Source: Deinococcus sp. Marseille-Q6407 (GTDB lineage Bacteria > Deinococcota > Deinococci > Deinococcales > Deinococcaceae). From it: DNA of 64,000 nucleotides. The notes under the pieces were generated by a model. The model saw only the letters and a list, made by a program, of their open reading frames with translations. It searched no databases and was not told the origin of the DNA. The stretch spans positions 413,501 through 477,500 of the forward strand of contig NZ_CAMPFU010000003.1 in NCBI RefSeq assembly GCF_946848805.1, written 5' to 3'. A program made the translations under genes and the position numbers. This document shows, piece after piece, positions 8,331-17,947 of this stretch; positions within the stretch are counted from its first letter, which is position 1, and the number at the start of each line of letters is the position of its first letter.

Positions 8331-8521
8331 TGCTACACTGCCTGCTGTTCTCTTGCACCTGAAGGAATTCAGGAGACGCGAGAAAGGCACGGGCGCCTGC
8401 CCGCGGCCCCGGCAAAACCACACAGGACTGCTGTCAGCCTCCCGGCCGCCGGCAGCGGTCCGGAGCAGAAAGAGAAGAAGGTCCACTTCTTCTCCCTGCA
8501 TCCGCCACAAGGAGTTGAACC
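8331..8521 (+). promoter_or_regulatory. rpmF promoter and structured 5' leader
   Basis: An extended -10 (TGCTACACT, 8331-8339) starts a leader of about 175 bases before rpmF. The leader holds a short hairpin CCTGAA-GGAA-TTCAGG with a GNRA-type loop near 8357-8372 and a longer hairpin GAGAAGAAG-GTCCA-CTTCTTCTC near 8470-8494, then the ribosome site AAGGAG. The length and structure suggest autoregulation or translational control of L32 (inference). Confidence 0.5.
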
Positions 8522-8704
<183 letters not shown>

Positions 8705-8724
8705 GGACGCCTCCAGCGAGAAAG

Positions 8725-8750
8725 CTCCCCCAGCCGGGGGAGTTTTTTTT
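8725..8750 (+). terminator. Intrinsic terminator of rpmF
   Basis: CTCCCCC-AGCC-GGGGGAG followed by eight T, 20 bases after the rpmF stop. Confidence 0.93.
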
Positions 8751-8826
8751 GGCCTACCAGAAAGCATAAAACCAGGCCGCTCTGAACGGGCGGCCCGGCC
8801 AAGTCAGATAGGTCCAGCGGCCGCCC

Positions 8827-9564
8827 TTACCGCTTGTCAGCCACCCACAGCCCCGCAATGCCGAAGGTCAGTGGGCGGTAGCGGGCGCTGAAGCCGGCCT
8901 GGCGCATCATGGCAAGCAGTGTGCGGGGCTCAGGAAAAGCCAGCACGCTTTCGGGCAGATAAGTGTAGGCGCCGCCGTCACCGCTGATGACCGCCCCGAT
9001 GCGTGGCAGCACCTGCTGAAAGTACAGCCGGTAGACCTGGCCGAACAGGTTCTCGGCGGGCGGCGGGAACTCCAGAATCGCCAGCCGGCCGCCGGGGGCC
9101 AGCACCCGGTACATCTCGGCCAGGCCGCGCTCGTAGTCGCTGAAGTTACGGAATCCGAAGGCACAGGTGACCGCATCGAAGCTGGCGTCCGGGTAGGGCA
9201 GGTGCAGGGCGTCGCCCTCCTCCCAGGTCACCTTCAGGCCTGTCTGACGGCCCTTAGCCCGGGCCAGTTCCAGCATTTCCGGCACGAAGTCGCTGCCGGT
9301 CACTTCGGCGTAGGGAGCACGGCGCTTGAGTTCCAGCGCGAAGTCGCCGGTGCCGGTGGCGATGTCCAGCACGCGGCGGGGGGCTTTGGCGAGGGCTTCC
9401 CGGGCCGCCGTCCAGCGCCAGGTCTGGTCCACGCCGAGGCTGAGGATCCGGTTCAGCAGGTCGTAGTGCGGGGCAATCGTGGCGAACATGGCCTGCACGT
9501 CGGCGCCCTTATCCTGTCTGTCGCCCACGGCGGGTTTGCTGTGGGGGCGTTGGGGGTCAGTCAT
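8827..9564 (-). CDS. menG: Demethylmenaquinone methyltransferase (MenG/UbiE)
   Basis: 245 residues from ATG 9564. SAM-binding motif I is VLDIATGTGDFALEL; the UbiE signatures YDLLNRILSLGVDQTWR near the N-terminus and VTCAFGFRNF in the middle are both present, and the tail has the menaquinone-methylase features TYLPESVLAFPEP. It methylates demethylmenaquinol, the last step of menaquinone synthesis, at the membrane face. The start was placed at MTDPQ because TACCAT lies 6 bases upstream; a longer frame from 9633 would include the promoter. Confidence 0.93.
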   Translation of the reverse strand: MTDPQRPHSKPAVGDRQDKGADVQAMFATIAPHYDLLNRILSLGVDQTWRWTAAREALAKAPRRVLDIATGTGDFALELKRRAPYAEVTGSDFVPEMLELARAKGRQTGLKVTWEEGDALHLPYPDASFDAVTCAFGFRNFSDYERGLAEMYRVLAPGGRLAILEFPPPAENLFGQVYRLYFQQVLPRIGAVISGDGGAYTYLPESVLAFPEPRTLLAMMRQAGFSARYRPLTFGIAGLWVADKR

Positions 9565-9685
9565 GGGGACATGGTAGAGCAGCAGGGCAGAGGCTACGGG
9601 ATATGTATGCACGCTGCGTGGCAGGACGGCCATAAGCCTAAGCCAAATTGCTGAGGCACTCAGGCCGACCTGCCGTCAGACTGGC

Positions 9686-10612
9686 ATGATGACGGATCTT
9701 CGGACAGAGTTGGATGGAGCACTCTTTACGCTGCGGGCAGTCATTCTCTGCGAACGGGAAGGCAAGGTGCTGGTGGAGGGCGGCAATTATCCCTTCCGCA
9801 ACTTTCCCGGCGGCGCAGCGCAGCTGGGTGAGACGCTGCGGGACGCCGCCGCCCGTGAGTGGCGCGAGGAAACAGGGCTGGACGTAGGCGAGCTGCAATT
9901 GACTGCACTGGTAGAGAACTTCTTTGAGCTGACTGGCCGGCGCTGGCACGAGTTGGGCTTCTACTTTCGCCTGACCACGCCCGTAGACTTCAGCGAACGT
10001 CGCCAGAATGCCGACAATCCGGCCAACCACCTGGACTGGGCCGACCTGCAAGGCGGTGGGCTGCCCATCTATCCCACTCCGGCCCTCACATTGCTGGACG
10101 TGCCAGCCGGCCAGTTCCGGCACATCATCCACCGGGACTGGGCGCCAGCGCCAAGCAGCGACCTCCGCTTCGGCCTGGAAGGGACCGAGGTGCAGGTGCG
10201 GGTTCATCTCCTTTATGTTCAGGACGGTCAGCTGCTGACCAACACGGTCCCCGGCTCCGGCTTCTTGTTCCTGCCCGGCGGTTCGGTCAGGCTGAATGAG
10301 GATTCACAGGCGGCGGCCCTGCGCGAGTTCCGGGAAGAAACGGGCGTGGAGGCCGTTTCGGCCCAGCTGGTGGGCCTCACCGAAGGGTTCGATCCGGCCA
10401 GTCACAGGCAGCAGTTGGGCCTGTGCTACCGCGTGGAGGCGGCCCAGCCCTTACCGCTGACAGTACGCCCCGTGCAGGACCAGACCGAGCTGGTGCTGGA
10501 CTGGGTGCCGCTGCCGGAGGTAGAGGCCCACGCCGTACAGCCGGCTGGCCTCAGCCGTTTTCTCGACACGCCGGCAGGGCACCTGGAGCAGCTGGTGCTG
10601 AACTGGTCCTGA
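9686..10612 (+). CDS. Tandem two-domain Nudix hydrolase
   Basis: 308 residues with two complete Nudix boxes: GGAAQLGETLRDAAAREWRE-ETGL at about residues 41-65 and GGSVRLNEDSQAAALREFRE-ETGV at about residues 195-219. Both keep the GX5EX7REUXEEXGU pattern with all metal-binding Glu residues, so both could hydrolyse nucleoside diphosphate-linked substrates. The two halves are each about 150 residues and look like an internal duplication. Deinococci are known for many Nudix genes; fusion of two active-looking domains is less usual. Substrates are unknown. Confidence 0.88.
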   Translation: MMTDLRTELDGALFTLRAVILCEREGKVLVEGGNYPFRNFPGGAAQLGETLRDAAAREWREETGLDVGELQLTALVENFFELTGRRWHELGFYFRLTTPVDFSERRQNADNPANHLDWADLQGGGLPIYPTPALTLLDVPAGQFRHIIHRDWAPAPSSDLRFGLEGTEVQVRVHLLYVQDGQLLTNTVPGSGFLFLPGGSVRLNEDSQAAALREFREETGVEAVSAQLVGLTEGFDPASHRQQLGLCYRVEAAQPLPLTVRPVQDQTELVLDWVPLPEVEAHAVQPAGLSRFLDTPAGHLEQLVLNWS

Positions 10613-10633
10613 GTCCCTGCACGGCATGTGAGC

Positions 10634-11821
<1,188 letters not shown>

Positions 11822-11881
11822 GGCCCCAGTCTAGAGCCAGCAAAGACTGCTCAGCTGTTCCCGGCGGCACCGACCCCGCTT

Positions 11882-12085
11882 TCAGGCACTCAGTTCAAGG
11901 TCCAGGCCCAGGAAGCGCCAGAGTGCGCGGCGGTGAACCCGCAGGCCCTCTGGAGCTTCTACCGCCCGCAGGCGGCCGTCACGAATCCAGCGGCGAACGG
12001 TGCGTTCGTGGGTGCAGGTGAAATCGGCCACCTCGCTGATTTTGAGCAACTTGGGCAGGGTCTTGTACTGGGTTTCAAGCGTCAT
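11882..12085 (-). CDS. Small helix-turn-helix DNA-binding protein (excisionase/MerR-like, HTH_17)
   Basis: 67 residues from ATG 12085, which has a perfect GGAGG 6 bases upstream. The core LPKLLKISEVADFTCTHERTVRRWIRDGRL is a winged-helix excisionase-type HTH with the usual 'helix, T..TVRRWI..G.L' pattern. No phage or integrase gene is nearby. The 285-bp region upstream carries four 11-bp direct repeats (12250-12293), a candidate operator for this protein or for the divergent GNAT gene (inference). Confidence 0.8.
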   Translation of the reverse strand: MTLETQYKTLPKLLKISEVADFTCTHERTVRRWIRDGRLRAVEAPEGLRVHRRALWRFLGLDLELSA

Positions 12086-12249
12086 AGGAAACCTCCAAAA
12101 CAAAAGGGGCCGCCTGGCATGGCAGCCCCATAGGGTCAGAGTCAGAGTTGTCAGCGCCGCACTTCCGGCCGGGCCCGCTGGAAAAGGGCGGCGGAAAATG
12201 ACGGAGGCGGCAGCAGTGGGCTTTCAACTTGGCGCAAATTTAGCATGAG

Positions 12250-12293
12250 TTGGGTCACGTTTGGGTCATATTCGGGTCAAGATTTGGTCAAGG
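12250..12293 (+). repeat. Four 11-bp direct repeats with core GGGTCA (possible operator)
   Basis: Cores GGGTCA at 12252-12257, 12263-12268 and 12274-12279 and TGGTCA at 12285-12290 recur with an exact 11-base period, so they lie on one face of the helix. The array sits between the divergent HTH gene (start 12085) and the GNAT gene (start 12389). No second array was noticed elsewhere in the window. Confidence 0.75.
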
Positions 12294-12300
12294 GGTGAAC

Positions 12301-12335
12301 TTTGGCGCGCTCCCCCCCCCTCGGCCTGCGCCAAA
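12301..12335. repeat. Inverted repeat TTTGGCGC ... GCGCCAAA beside the 11-bp repeats
   Basis: Arms at 12301-12308 and 12328-12335 are perfect 8-bp inverted copies separated by 19 bases that include nine C in a row. A third half-site TTGGCGC lies at 12229-12235. Probably part of the same control region; no T tract follows, so it is not an obvious terminator. Confidence 0.55.
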
Positions 12336-12388
12336 TAGCCTAGAGCACCGCTCTTGCCACGTAAAAAAGGAGGCGGCAGGCTGGAGGC

Positions 12389-13294
12389 ATGCCCGCTGAC
12401 CCATCTCTTCAGTTCCGCCCTTTTGTGCCTGCCGACGCTGCCGCAGTGGCCCGCCTGTATGAGGCCAGTTGCCGGGGGCAGTGGCCCCTGACGGCTGCCG
12501 ACATCCTGGCGCAAAGCGGCCAGCGATGGGTCGCCGCAGAAGGTGAGGTGCGGGTAGCCAGCGTCCGGCTGGCTCCTTTCGGCGCCGGCGCGGAGGATGC
12601 CCTGCGCCTGAGCCTGTGTGGCGAGAGCCGCTGCTTCTCGGGGCTTTATCTGACAGCCCTGAGCGCTGTGGACCGGCGCAGCGCCGCTGGCCGGCCATTG
12701 TGCCGGGTGCTGGGCGTGGTGCGGGAAGACTGGAGCGAGCAGGTGCACTGGTTTCAGGCGACCGGCTTTGCCAACGTGTGGCAGAGTTTTGGAGCGCACC
12801 TTGACCTGACCGGCTTTGACCCGGAGCGCTTTGCACCGCAGCTGAAGCGGCTGTATCTGGCCGGTGCCGAGGTCCGCGAGTGGCAGCCGGCTGAAGGTTT
12901 GGAGGAGCTGTACGCCCTGCACCTCCAGTTTGAAGAAGACGCGCCCAGCACGCCGGCCATTCCAGCCGGGCACCTCAGCCGGGAGGAGTTTGCCGCTGCT
13001 CTGCGAAAGCAGCGTACCTGGGTCGTGTGGCAGGGACCAGAAGCCCTGGCCTATACCAGCTTCGCCTTCTCAGGCGGCCAGCCGGACAGCACTGGCACGG
13101 TGACCCGGCGGGACCGGCGCGGCCGGGGTCTGGCCACTGCCCTCAAAGCTCAGGCCCTGACCGAGCTGCGGCAGGCCGGCTGGACCCAGGCCAGTACCGG
13201 CGGCGCTGTCGCCAATCTGCCGATGCTGCGGGCCAATCTGCGGCTGGGATACCGGCCGGAGCCGCTGTGGCTGACTTTCGAGCGCCGCCTGTAG
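12389..13294 (+). CDS. GNAT-family N-acetyltransferase (two-lobed)
   Basis: 301 residues. The C-terminal half is a standard GNAT fold with acetyl-CoA loop RRDRRGRGLATALK (about residues 240-253) and the following NLPMLRANLRLGYRPEP strand-turn. The N-terminal half (FRPFVPADAAAVARLYEA...) resembles a second, degenerate GNAT domain without a clear CoA loop. Two-domain GNATs are common in Deinococcus. The acceptor is unknown. A GGAGG at 12371 and another just before the ATG precede the gene. It is divergent from the HTH gene. Confidence 0.78.
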   Translation: MPADPSLQFRPFVPADAAAVARLYEASCRGQWPLTAADILAQSGQRWVAAEGEVRVASVRLAPFGAGAEDALRLSLCGESRCFSGLYLTALSAVDRRSAAGRPLCRVLGVVREDWSEQVHWFQATGFANVWQSFGAHLDLTGFDPERFAPQLKRLYLAGAEVREWQPAEGLEELYALHLQFEEDAPSTPAIPAGHLSREEFAAALRKQRTWVVWQGPEALAYTSFAFSGGQPDSTGTVTRRDRRGRGLATALKAQALTELRQAGWTQASTGGAVANLPMLRANLRLGYRPEPLWLTFERRL

Positions 13295-13319
13295 GAAGCA
13301 CTTATAGGAAGAAGAGCGG

Positions 13320-14117
13320 CTAGGTCAGACCCGACAGAAAGTGGGTGGTTGCGTCCAGCACAGCCTCACGCGCTTCACGGTGGGGGGTATGCCCGCAGCC
13401 GGGCAGCACCAGCGTCTGCACCGGCCCCCGCGCCGCCTCGGCCGTGCGCTAGACCTGCGCCAGCGTGCCGAACTCGTCACCCCGCCCCTGCATCAACAGC
13501 AGCGGCGCCTGAATCCGGTTCATCAGCGGTTCTACCGTCCAGTCGCGGTACTCGTCCGACAGCCAGGTGTCGGTCCAGGCGCGGTAGAGGGCGTCTACTC
13601 GGTCGCCGTGGTACTTGACCAGCCGCGCCGCGATATCGGTTTCGGTATAGGCACGGGCGGCGGCGGCCACTCCACGCCGGGTCACGTCCTCGTTGAAGAT
13701 GTGCCCGCCTTCAGTGATCACGGCGCTCACCCGCTGCGGGCAGAGAGCAGCGGCCAGCAGCGCAATGGTGGCCCCGTCGCTGTGACCGAACAGGACCGCT
13801 TGCCGCACGCCAGCCGCGTCCAGCAGGGCTGGCAGCACTCCCTGTGCCTCATGGATCAGGTAGTCGCGGGTCCGGGGCCGGTCGAAAGGGTCCGACTGCC
13901 CGTAGCCCAGCCGGTCATATACCAGCGCGTGCCGGCCTGCCGCGGCGGCCAGCGCCTGCGGAAAATCGCGCCAGGTCGCCGTGCAACCCAGCGAGTCGTG
14001 CAGGAAGACCAGCGGGGTCAGAGTGTCGGCCGGCCCGCCGGGAGGGTGACGCAGCCAGCGCACGGCCCAGGTCCGGCCGTCCAGCGTCAGCCGGTCATTC
14101 TGTTCCTGCAGAGTCAC
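13320..14117 (-). pseudogene. Alpha/beta hydrolase interrupted by an in-frame TAG
   Basis: A 265-codon alpha/beta hydrolase frame from GTG 14117 to TAG 13320. The nucleophile elbow GHSDGA, the oxyanion segment FLHDSLG and the acid segment LLLMQGRGDEF are present, but codon 223 is TAG (13449-13451). The same frame continues after it for 42 codons and contains the catalytic histidine block LPGCGHTPHREAREAVLDA, so truncation would remove the active-site His. The gene overlaps the aminotransferase stop by 23 bases, suggesting coupled translation. Either a recent nonsense mutation, sequencing error or suppression. Confidence 0.8.
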
Positions 14118-15261
14118 TTTCGGCCTTCCGGGACTGCAGGTCAGCGATGGCCTGTCCCAGCCGTTCAATGCCCACACGAATCTGGTCCTCGTCGTTAAAG
14201 GCAAAGCACAGCCGGACATGGTCGGCAGAGTGGCCGTCCACCGAGAAGATGTCGCCCGGCTTGAAGACGACCCCGCGTTCGCGGGCCAGCGGCCCCAGTG
14301 CCTCCGCCGTCATGCCGGCCGGCAGCCGCAGCCACAGGAAATACCCGCCGTGCGGCTCCTGAAATTCGCACTCGGCAAAAGCCGGGGCCCGTAGGCTCTC
14401 GGCCATGGCAGCGGCGCGGGCACCGAACGTGTCCACGATGTCGCCCAGGTAACGGTCCAGCAGGCCCAGTTCCAGCACCGAGCGCACCAGCGAGGAGCCG
14501 ATAGGGTTGGTGCCCCCGGCGCTCTGCAAGGTGGGGTTGGTCACCAGATGCTCCAGCAGGTCGCGGCGGGCATGAATCCAGCCCACCCGCAGGCCCGGCG
14601 CCAGAATCTTGGAAAAGGTGCCCAGCGACACCACCCGGCCGCCGCCCACATACGCCGAGTAAGGCGGCGGTGGCGTGACCCCGTAGCTGAGCAGCTGATA
14701 CACCTCGTCGGCCACGAGGTAAAAGTCGTAGCGTTCGGCCAGGGCCACCAGGGCCTCGCGGCGCTCGCGGCTCTGGGTCAGGCCGGTGGGGTTGTGGTGT
14801 GACGGAATGGTGTACACCAGCCGGGGCCGGTGCTGCTGCACCAGGGCTTCCAGCGCCGCAGGTTCCAGGCCGTCATGGTCCATCGGGGCCGGAATCACCG
14901 TCAGGCCGTGGCTGCGCATCACGTCGGGCGCCGCGTAGTAAGTGTCTTCCTCCACGATGATCGTCTGTCCGGGCCGGGCCAACATGGTGCAGGCGATATC
15001 CAGCCCGCCCGAAATGCCGGCCGCAATCATCAGTTCCTCTGCCGGCACCTCAAAGCCGTAGTGCCGGGTCAGAAAAGCGGAGAGCTCGCGGCGCAGGCCC
15101 GGGTCACCCCACTCGTCGCCGTACTGCAGAAAGTAGGGATCACCCTGCGAGAAGCGGTGCTGGGCGGCCTGCTCGAATACGGCGTGCGGCAGCAAAGAGT
15201 CGGCGGGGTAGCCCAGGGCCAGATTGACGACCTGGGTCCGGGGCAGCGTGGCTGAAGTCAT
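14095..15261 (-). CDS. PLP-dependent aminotransferase class I/II (2-aminoadipate/aromatic, LysN/ARO8-like)
   Basis: 388 residues from ATG 15261, with GGA-rich ribosome site (AAAGGAC) upstream. Fold type I motifs: AAGISGGLDIACTML, YTIPSHHNPTGLTQSRERR, DEVYQLL and the PLP lysine in SLGTFSKILAPGLRVGWI. The SHHNPTG signature is typical of the MocR-related/2-aminoadipate aminotransferase group, so alpha-aminoadipate or aromatic/branched amino acids are likely substrates. It overlaps the following hydrolase. Exact substrate not determinable. Confidence 0.88.
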   Translation of the reverse strand: MTSATLPRTQVVNLALGYPADSLLPHAVFEQAAQHRFSQGDPYFLQYGDEWGDPGLRRELSAFLTRHYGFEVPAEELMIAAGISGGLDIACTMLARPGQTIIVEEDTYYAAPDVMRSHGLTVIPAPMDHDGLEPAALEALVQQHRPRLVYTIPSHHNPTGLTQSRERREALVALAERYDFYLVADEVYQLLSYGVTPPPPYSAYVGGGRVVSLGTFSKILAPGLRVGWIHARRDLLEHLVTNPTLQSAGGTNPIGSSLVRSVLELGLLDRYLGDIVDTFGARAAAMAESLRAPAFAECEFQEPHGGYFLWLRLPAGMTAEALGPLARERGVVFKPGDIFSVDGHSADHVRLCFAFNDEDQIRVGIERLGQAIADLQSRKAESDSAGTE

Positions 15262-15369
15262 AAGAATGTCCTTTCCGCCCGGCCGGGCCGGAATAGCTGT
15301 GTGCGTGCTGTCACTCTGCCCCAGCGCCGGCCGGATTTGCAAGGTGCAGCGCTGGAAGCAGAATCCAGG

Positions 15370-16149
15370 TCAGTGGTTCAGCACGCGGCTGAGGAAGTTC
15401 TGGGTCCGCTCCAACCGGGGCGCCCCGAAGAACTCGGCCGGCGGCAGGTCCTCAAGCAGCTCGCCCCGGTCCATGAACACCACCCGGTCGGCCACCTCGC
15501 GGGCAAAGCCCATCTCGTGGGTCACCACGATCATGGTCATGCCTTCTTCGGCCAGGCCGCGCATCACGTCCAGCACCTCGCCCACCACTTCCGGATCGAG
15601 GGCCGAGGTGGGTTCGTCGAACAGCATCACCTGCGGCTGCATCGCCAGGGCGCGGGCAATCGCCACCCGCTGCTGCTGACCGCCCGAGAGCTGCGGAGGA
15701 AACTTGCCCGCCTGCTCGGCAATACCGACCCGTTCCAGCAGCGCGGCCGCCCGCTCGCGTGCCTGAACGTCCGAGAGCCCCCGCAGCTTGCGCGGCGCCA
15801 GCGTCACGTTGTCCAGCACGCTCATGTGGGGAAACAGGTTGAAGCTCTGGAAAACCATCCCCACCTCGCGGCGCACCAGTGGCAGGTTGTGCGCTTCGGT
15901 CAGGCGGTGGCCGTTGACCACGATGTCGCCCTGCTGGAATTCCTCCAGCCGGTTGATGCAGCGAATCAGGGTGGATTTGCCCGAGCCCGAAGGCCCCACG
16001 ATCACGACCTTCTGCCCCGGCTGCACCTGCATGTCCACGTCTTTCAGGACGTGATGGTCTCCATACCACTTGTTCAGGCCACGGACGTCAATGATGGGTT
16101 CACCGCTCATGGGCACCTCGTTTTCTACAGTCACGGTCTGGGTGGTCAC
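15370..16149 (-). CDS. Polar amino acid ABC transporter ATP-binding protein
   Basis: 259 residues. Walker [11 protein letters not shown]-loop [11 protein letters not shown], signature LSGGQQQR, Walker [15 protein letters not shown] and the H-loop VTHEM are all intact; the sequence is GlnQ/ArtP-like. The GTG start (16149) overlaps the permease stop (TGA 16146-16148), so translation is coupled; an internal ATG at 16110 just before the domain is an alternative. It powers the importer encoded by the next two upstream genes. Confidence 0.92.
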   Translation of the reverse strand: MTTQTVTVENEVPMSGEPIIDVRGLNKWYGDHHVLKDVDMQVQPGQKVVIVGPSGSGKSTLIRCINRLEEFQQGDIVVNGHRLTEAHNLPLVRREVGMVFQSFNLFPHMSVLDNVTLAPRKLRGLSDVQARERAAALLERVGIAEQAGKFPPQLSGGQQQRVAIARALAMQPQVMLFDEPTSALDPEVVGEVLDVMRGLAEEGMTMIVVTHEMGFAREVADRVVFMDRGELLEDLPPAEFFGAPRLERTQNFLSRVLNH

Positions 16150-16805
16150 CTGCGCTCACCCGCGCCCCAGCGCCGCTCCAGACGGGTTGAGAGGAAGCTC
16201 AGCACCAGCGTCATGGCAAGGTACACCAGCGCAATCGCCAGGTACATCTCGAACGGCTTGTAGGTGCGCGAGGCCACGATCTGCCCGGCGCGGGTCAGTT
16301 CGACCAGGGCGATAGAGGAGAGCAGCGAAGTGTTCTTCAGCAGGTTGAGGGCCTCGTTGACCAGCGGCGGCAGCACCCGCCGGAACGCCTGCGGCAGCAC
16401 GATATAGCGCATGGTGTCGCGCGGGGAGAAGCCCAGCGACAGCGACGCTTCGGTCTGCCCGAGCGGCACGCCCTGAATGCCCGAACGCATGATCTCGGCC
16501 ACATAAGCCGCCGAGTTCAGCGAGAAGGCCAGCACCCCGGCCGGAAACGGGTCCATATTGACACCGGTCACCTGCGGCAGGCCGAAATAAATCAGGAAAA
16601 TCTGCACCAGCAGCGGCGTGCCGCGAATCAGTTCAATATAGGCGGTCGCCAGCCACGACAGCGGCTTGATAGGGGACAGCCGCGCCAGGGCCAGCAGGGT
16701 TCCCAGAACGGTCCCGGCCACCAAGGAGATGGCCGTGACTTCGATGGTGAGAACAGCCGCCTGAAGCAGATAAGGCAGGTTGTTGGCGATTAACTGAAAA
16801 TCCAT
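16146..16805 (-). CDS. Polar amino acid ABC transporter permease
   Basis: 219 residues, HisM/GlnP type. N-terminal [19 protein letters not shown] and the conserved core [19 protein letters not shown] are followed by the EAA loop [23 protein letters not shown]. Four to five membrane helices. Lies between its receptor gene (10-base gap) and ATPase gene (4-base overlap); one operon from the promoter at 17713-17741. Confidence 0.93.
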   Translation of the reverse strand: MDFQLIANNLPYLLQAAVLTIEVTAISLVAGTVLGTLLALARLSPIKPLSWLATAYIELIRGTPLLVQIFLIYFGLPQVTGVNMDPFPAGVLAFSLNSAAYVAEIMRSGIQGVPLGQTEASLSLGFSPRDTMRYIVLPQAFRRVLPPLVNEALNLLKNTSLLSSIALVELTRAGQIVASRTYKPFEMYLAIALVYLAMTLVLSFLSTRLERRWGAGERR

Positions 16806-16815
16806 CCGGGGGCGC

Positions 16816-17655
16816 TTACTTCGCCTGGGTGTTGAACCACTTGTCGTGGATCTGCTTCATCTGGCCGTTTTGCTGCACGGTCGCCAGCGCAGCGTTCAGT
16901 TCAGCCACCAGGTCGGTGCATTCCAGGCGGGTCGCCAGGGCCTTGTTGCCACCGTCCATCTGACCGGCCAGCTTCACGTCCTTGTTGGCCTTGACATAGT
17001 TGTCGCCAGCCGGGGCGTCCACGATCATTGAATCGATTTGACCGGCCTTGAGGGCCGCCAGCGCTTCGCTGAACAGGTTGAAGGTGCGCACGTCGGCGCC
17101 GTCGATCTTGGCAGCCATGTCGGCCTGTACGGTGCCCAGCTGCACGCCCACCGTCTTGCCCTTGAGGGTGTCGGGGCCGTTGATGCCAGTGTCCTTGGCC
17201 GACACCACGATCACGTTCTTGGTTTCTTCATAAGGATCGCTGAACGACACCGACTTGGCGCGCTCCTCGGTCTTGGTCAGGCCCGCGGCAATCAGGTCGG
17301 CGCGGTTCGCGATCAGGGAAGGAATCAGGCCGTCGAAGCCCTGCCCGGTGAATTTAGCCTCGATGCCGATTTCCTTGGCCAGAGCGTTGACCAAGTCCAC
17401 ATCGAAGCCCACGATCTGGTTCTGCTCGTTGGTGGATTCGTAAGGCGGGTAGTCCGGGCTGGTGATCACGCGCAGGCCGTCCTTGCGGATCTTGTCCATG
17501 CAGGTGCCGCCGCCTGCGGGCGCGGTGGTGGCCGTGGTGCTCTGACTGGCGGTAGTCTGTGTGGTCGAGGTGGTCTTGGTTTCCTGCTTGGTGCAGGCGC
17601 TCAGGGACAGGGTCCCCAGCATCATCAGGGGCAAAACAGCTGATAGATATTTCAT
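16816..17655 (-). CDS. Polar amino acid ABC transporter substrate-binding lipoprotein
   Basis: 279 residues, SBP_bac_3 family. Lipobox LSLSAC (Cys about residue 21), then a Thr/Ser-rich linker to about residue 50, then the binding domain with DYPPYESTNEQNQIVGFDVDL and the family signature around GFDGLIPSLIANRADLIAAG. First gene of the importer operon, with GGAGG upstream of the ATG. The ligand is probably a polar or basic amino acid (family-level inference). Confidence 0.92.
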   Translation of the reverse strand: MKYLSAVLPLMMLGTLSLSACTKQETKTTSTTQTTASQSTTATTAPAGGGTCMDKIRKDGLRVITSPDYPPYESTNEQNQIVGFDVDLVNALAKEIGIEAKFTGQGFDGLIPSLIANRADLIAAGLTKTEERAKSVSFSDPYEETKNVIVVSAKDTGINGPDTLKGKTVGVQLGTVQADMAAKIDGADVRTFNLFSEALAALKAGQIDSMIVDAPAGDNYVKANKDVKLAGQMDGGNKALATRLECTDLVAELNAALATVQQNGQMKQIHDKWFNTQAK

Positions 17656-17712
17656 GGTTGTTTCCTCCGGGGAAGCCGGGCGCTGCTTCAGACAGCACCA
17701 CTTATCCCCGCG

Positions 17713-17741
17713 ATGTTATCCCCGGCAGGATACTTATGCAA
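17713..17741 (-). promoter_or_regulatory. Promoter of the polar amino acid importer operon
   Basis: On the minus strand TTGCAT (17741-17736), a 17-bp spacer and TAACAT (17718-17713). Transcription would start about 50 bases before the receptor ATG, leaving room for its GGAGG site. Confidence 0.65.
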
Positions 17742-17947
17742 CTTTCACAGGCCGGCCTGAGCGTGCTCTGGACGCTTTTCTACCGTTTCCAGGCGTGCAG
17801 GTCCAGCGAAGGTGGACAGACGGGCGTAGCGCGGCAGGCCCGTCCCGGACTGAATAAACCGAATAACTATCCGGGCGGGCCCGCCAAGCCGGCGGCGCCC
17901 CGGCCGGCGTGCAAATCTGTGAGAGCCCGCCCCGTACACTGCGGGCC

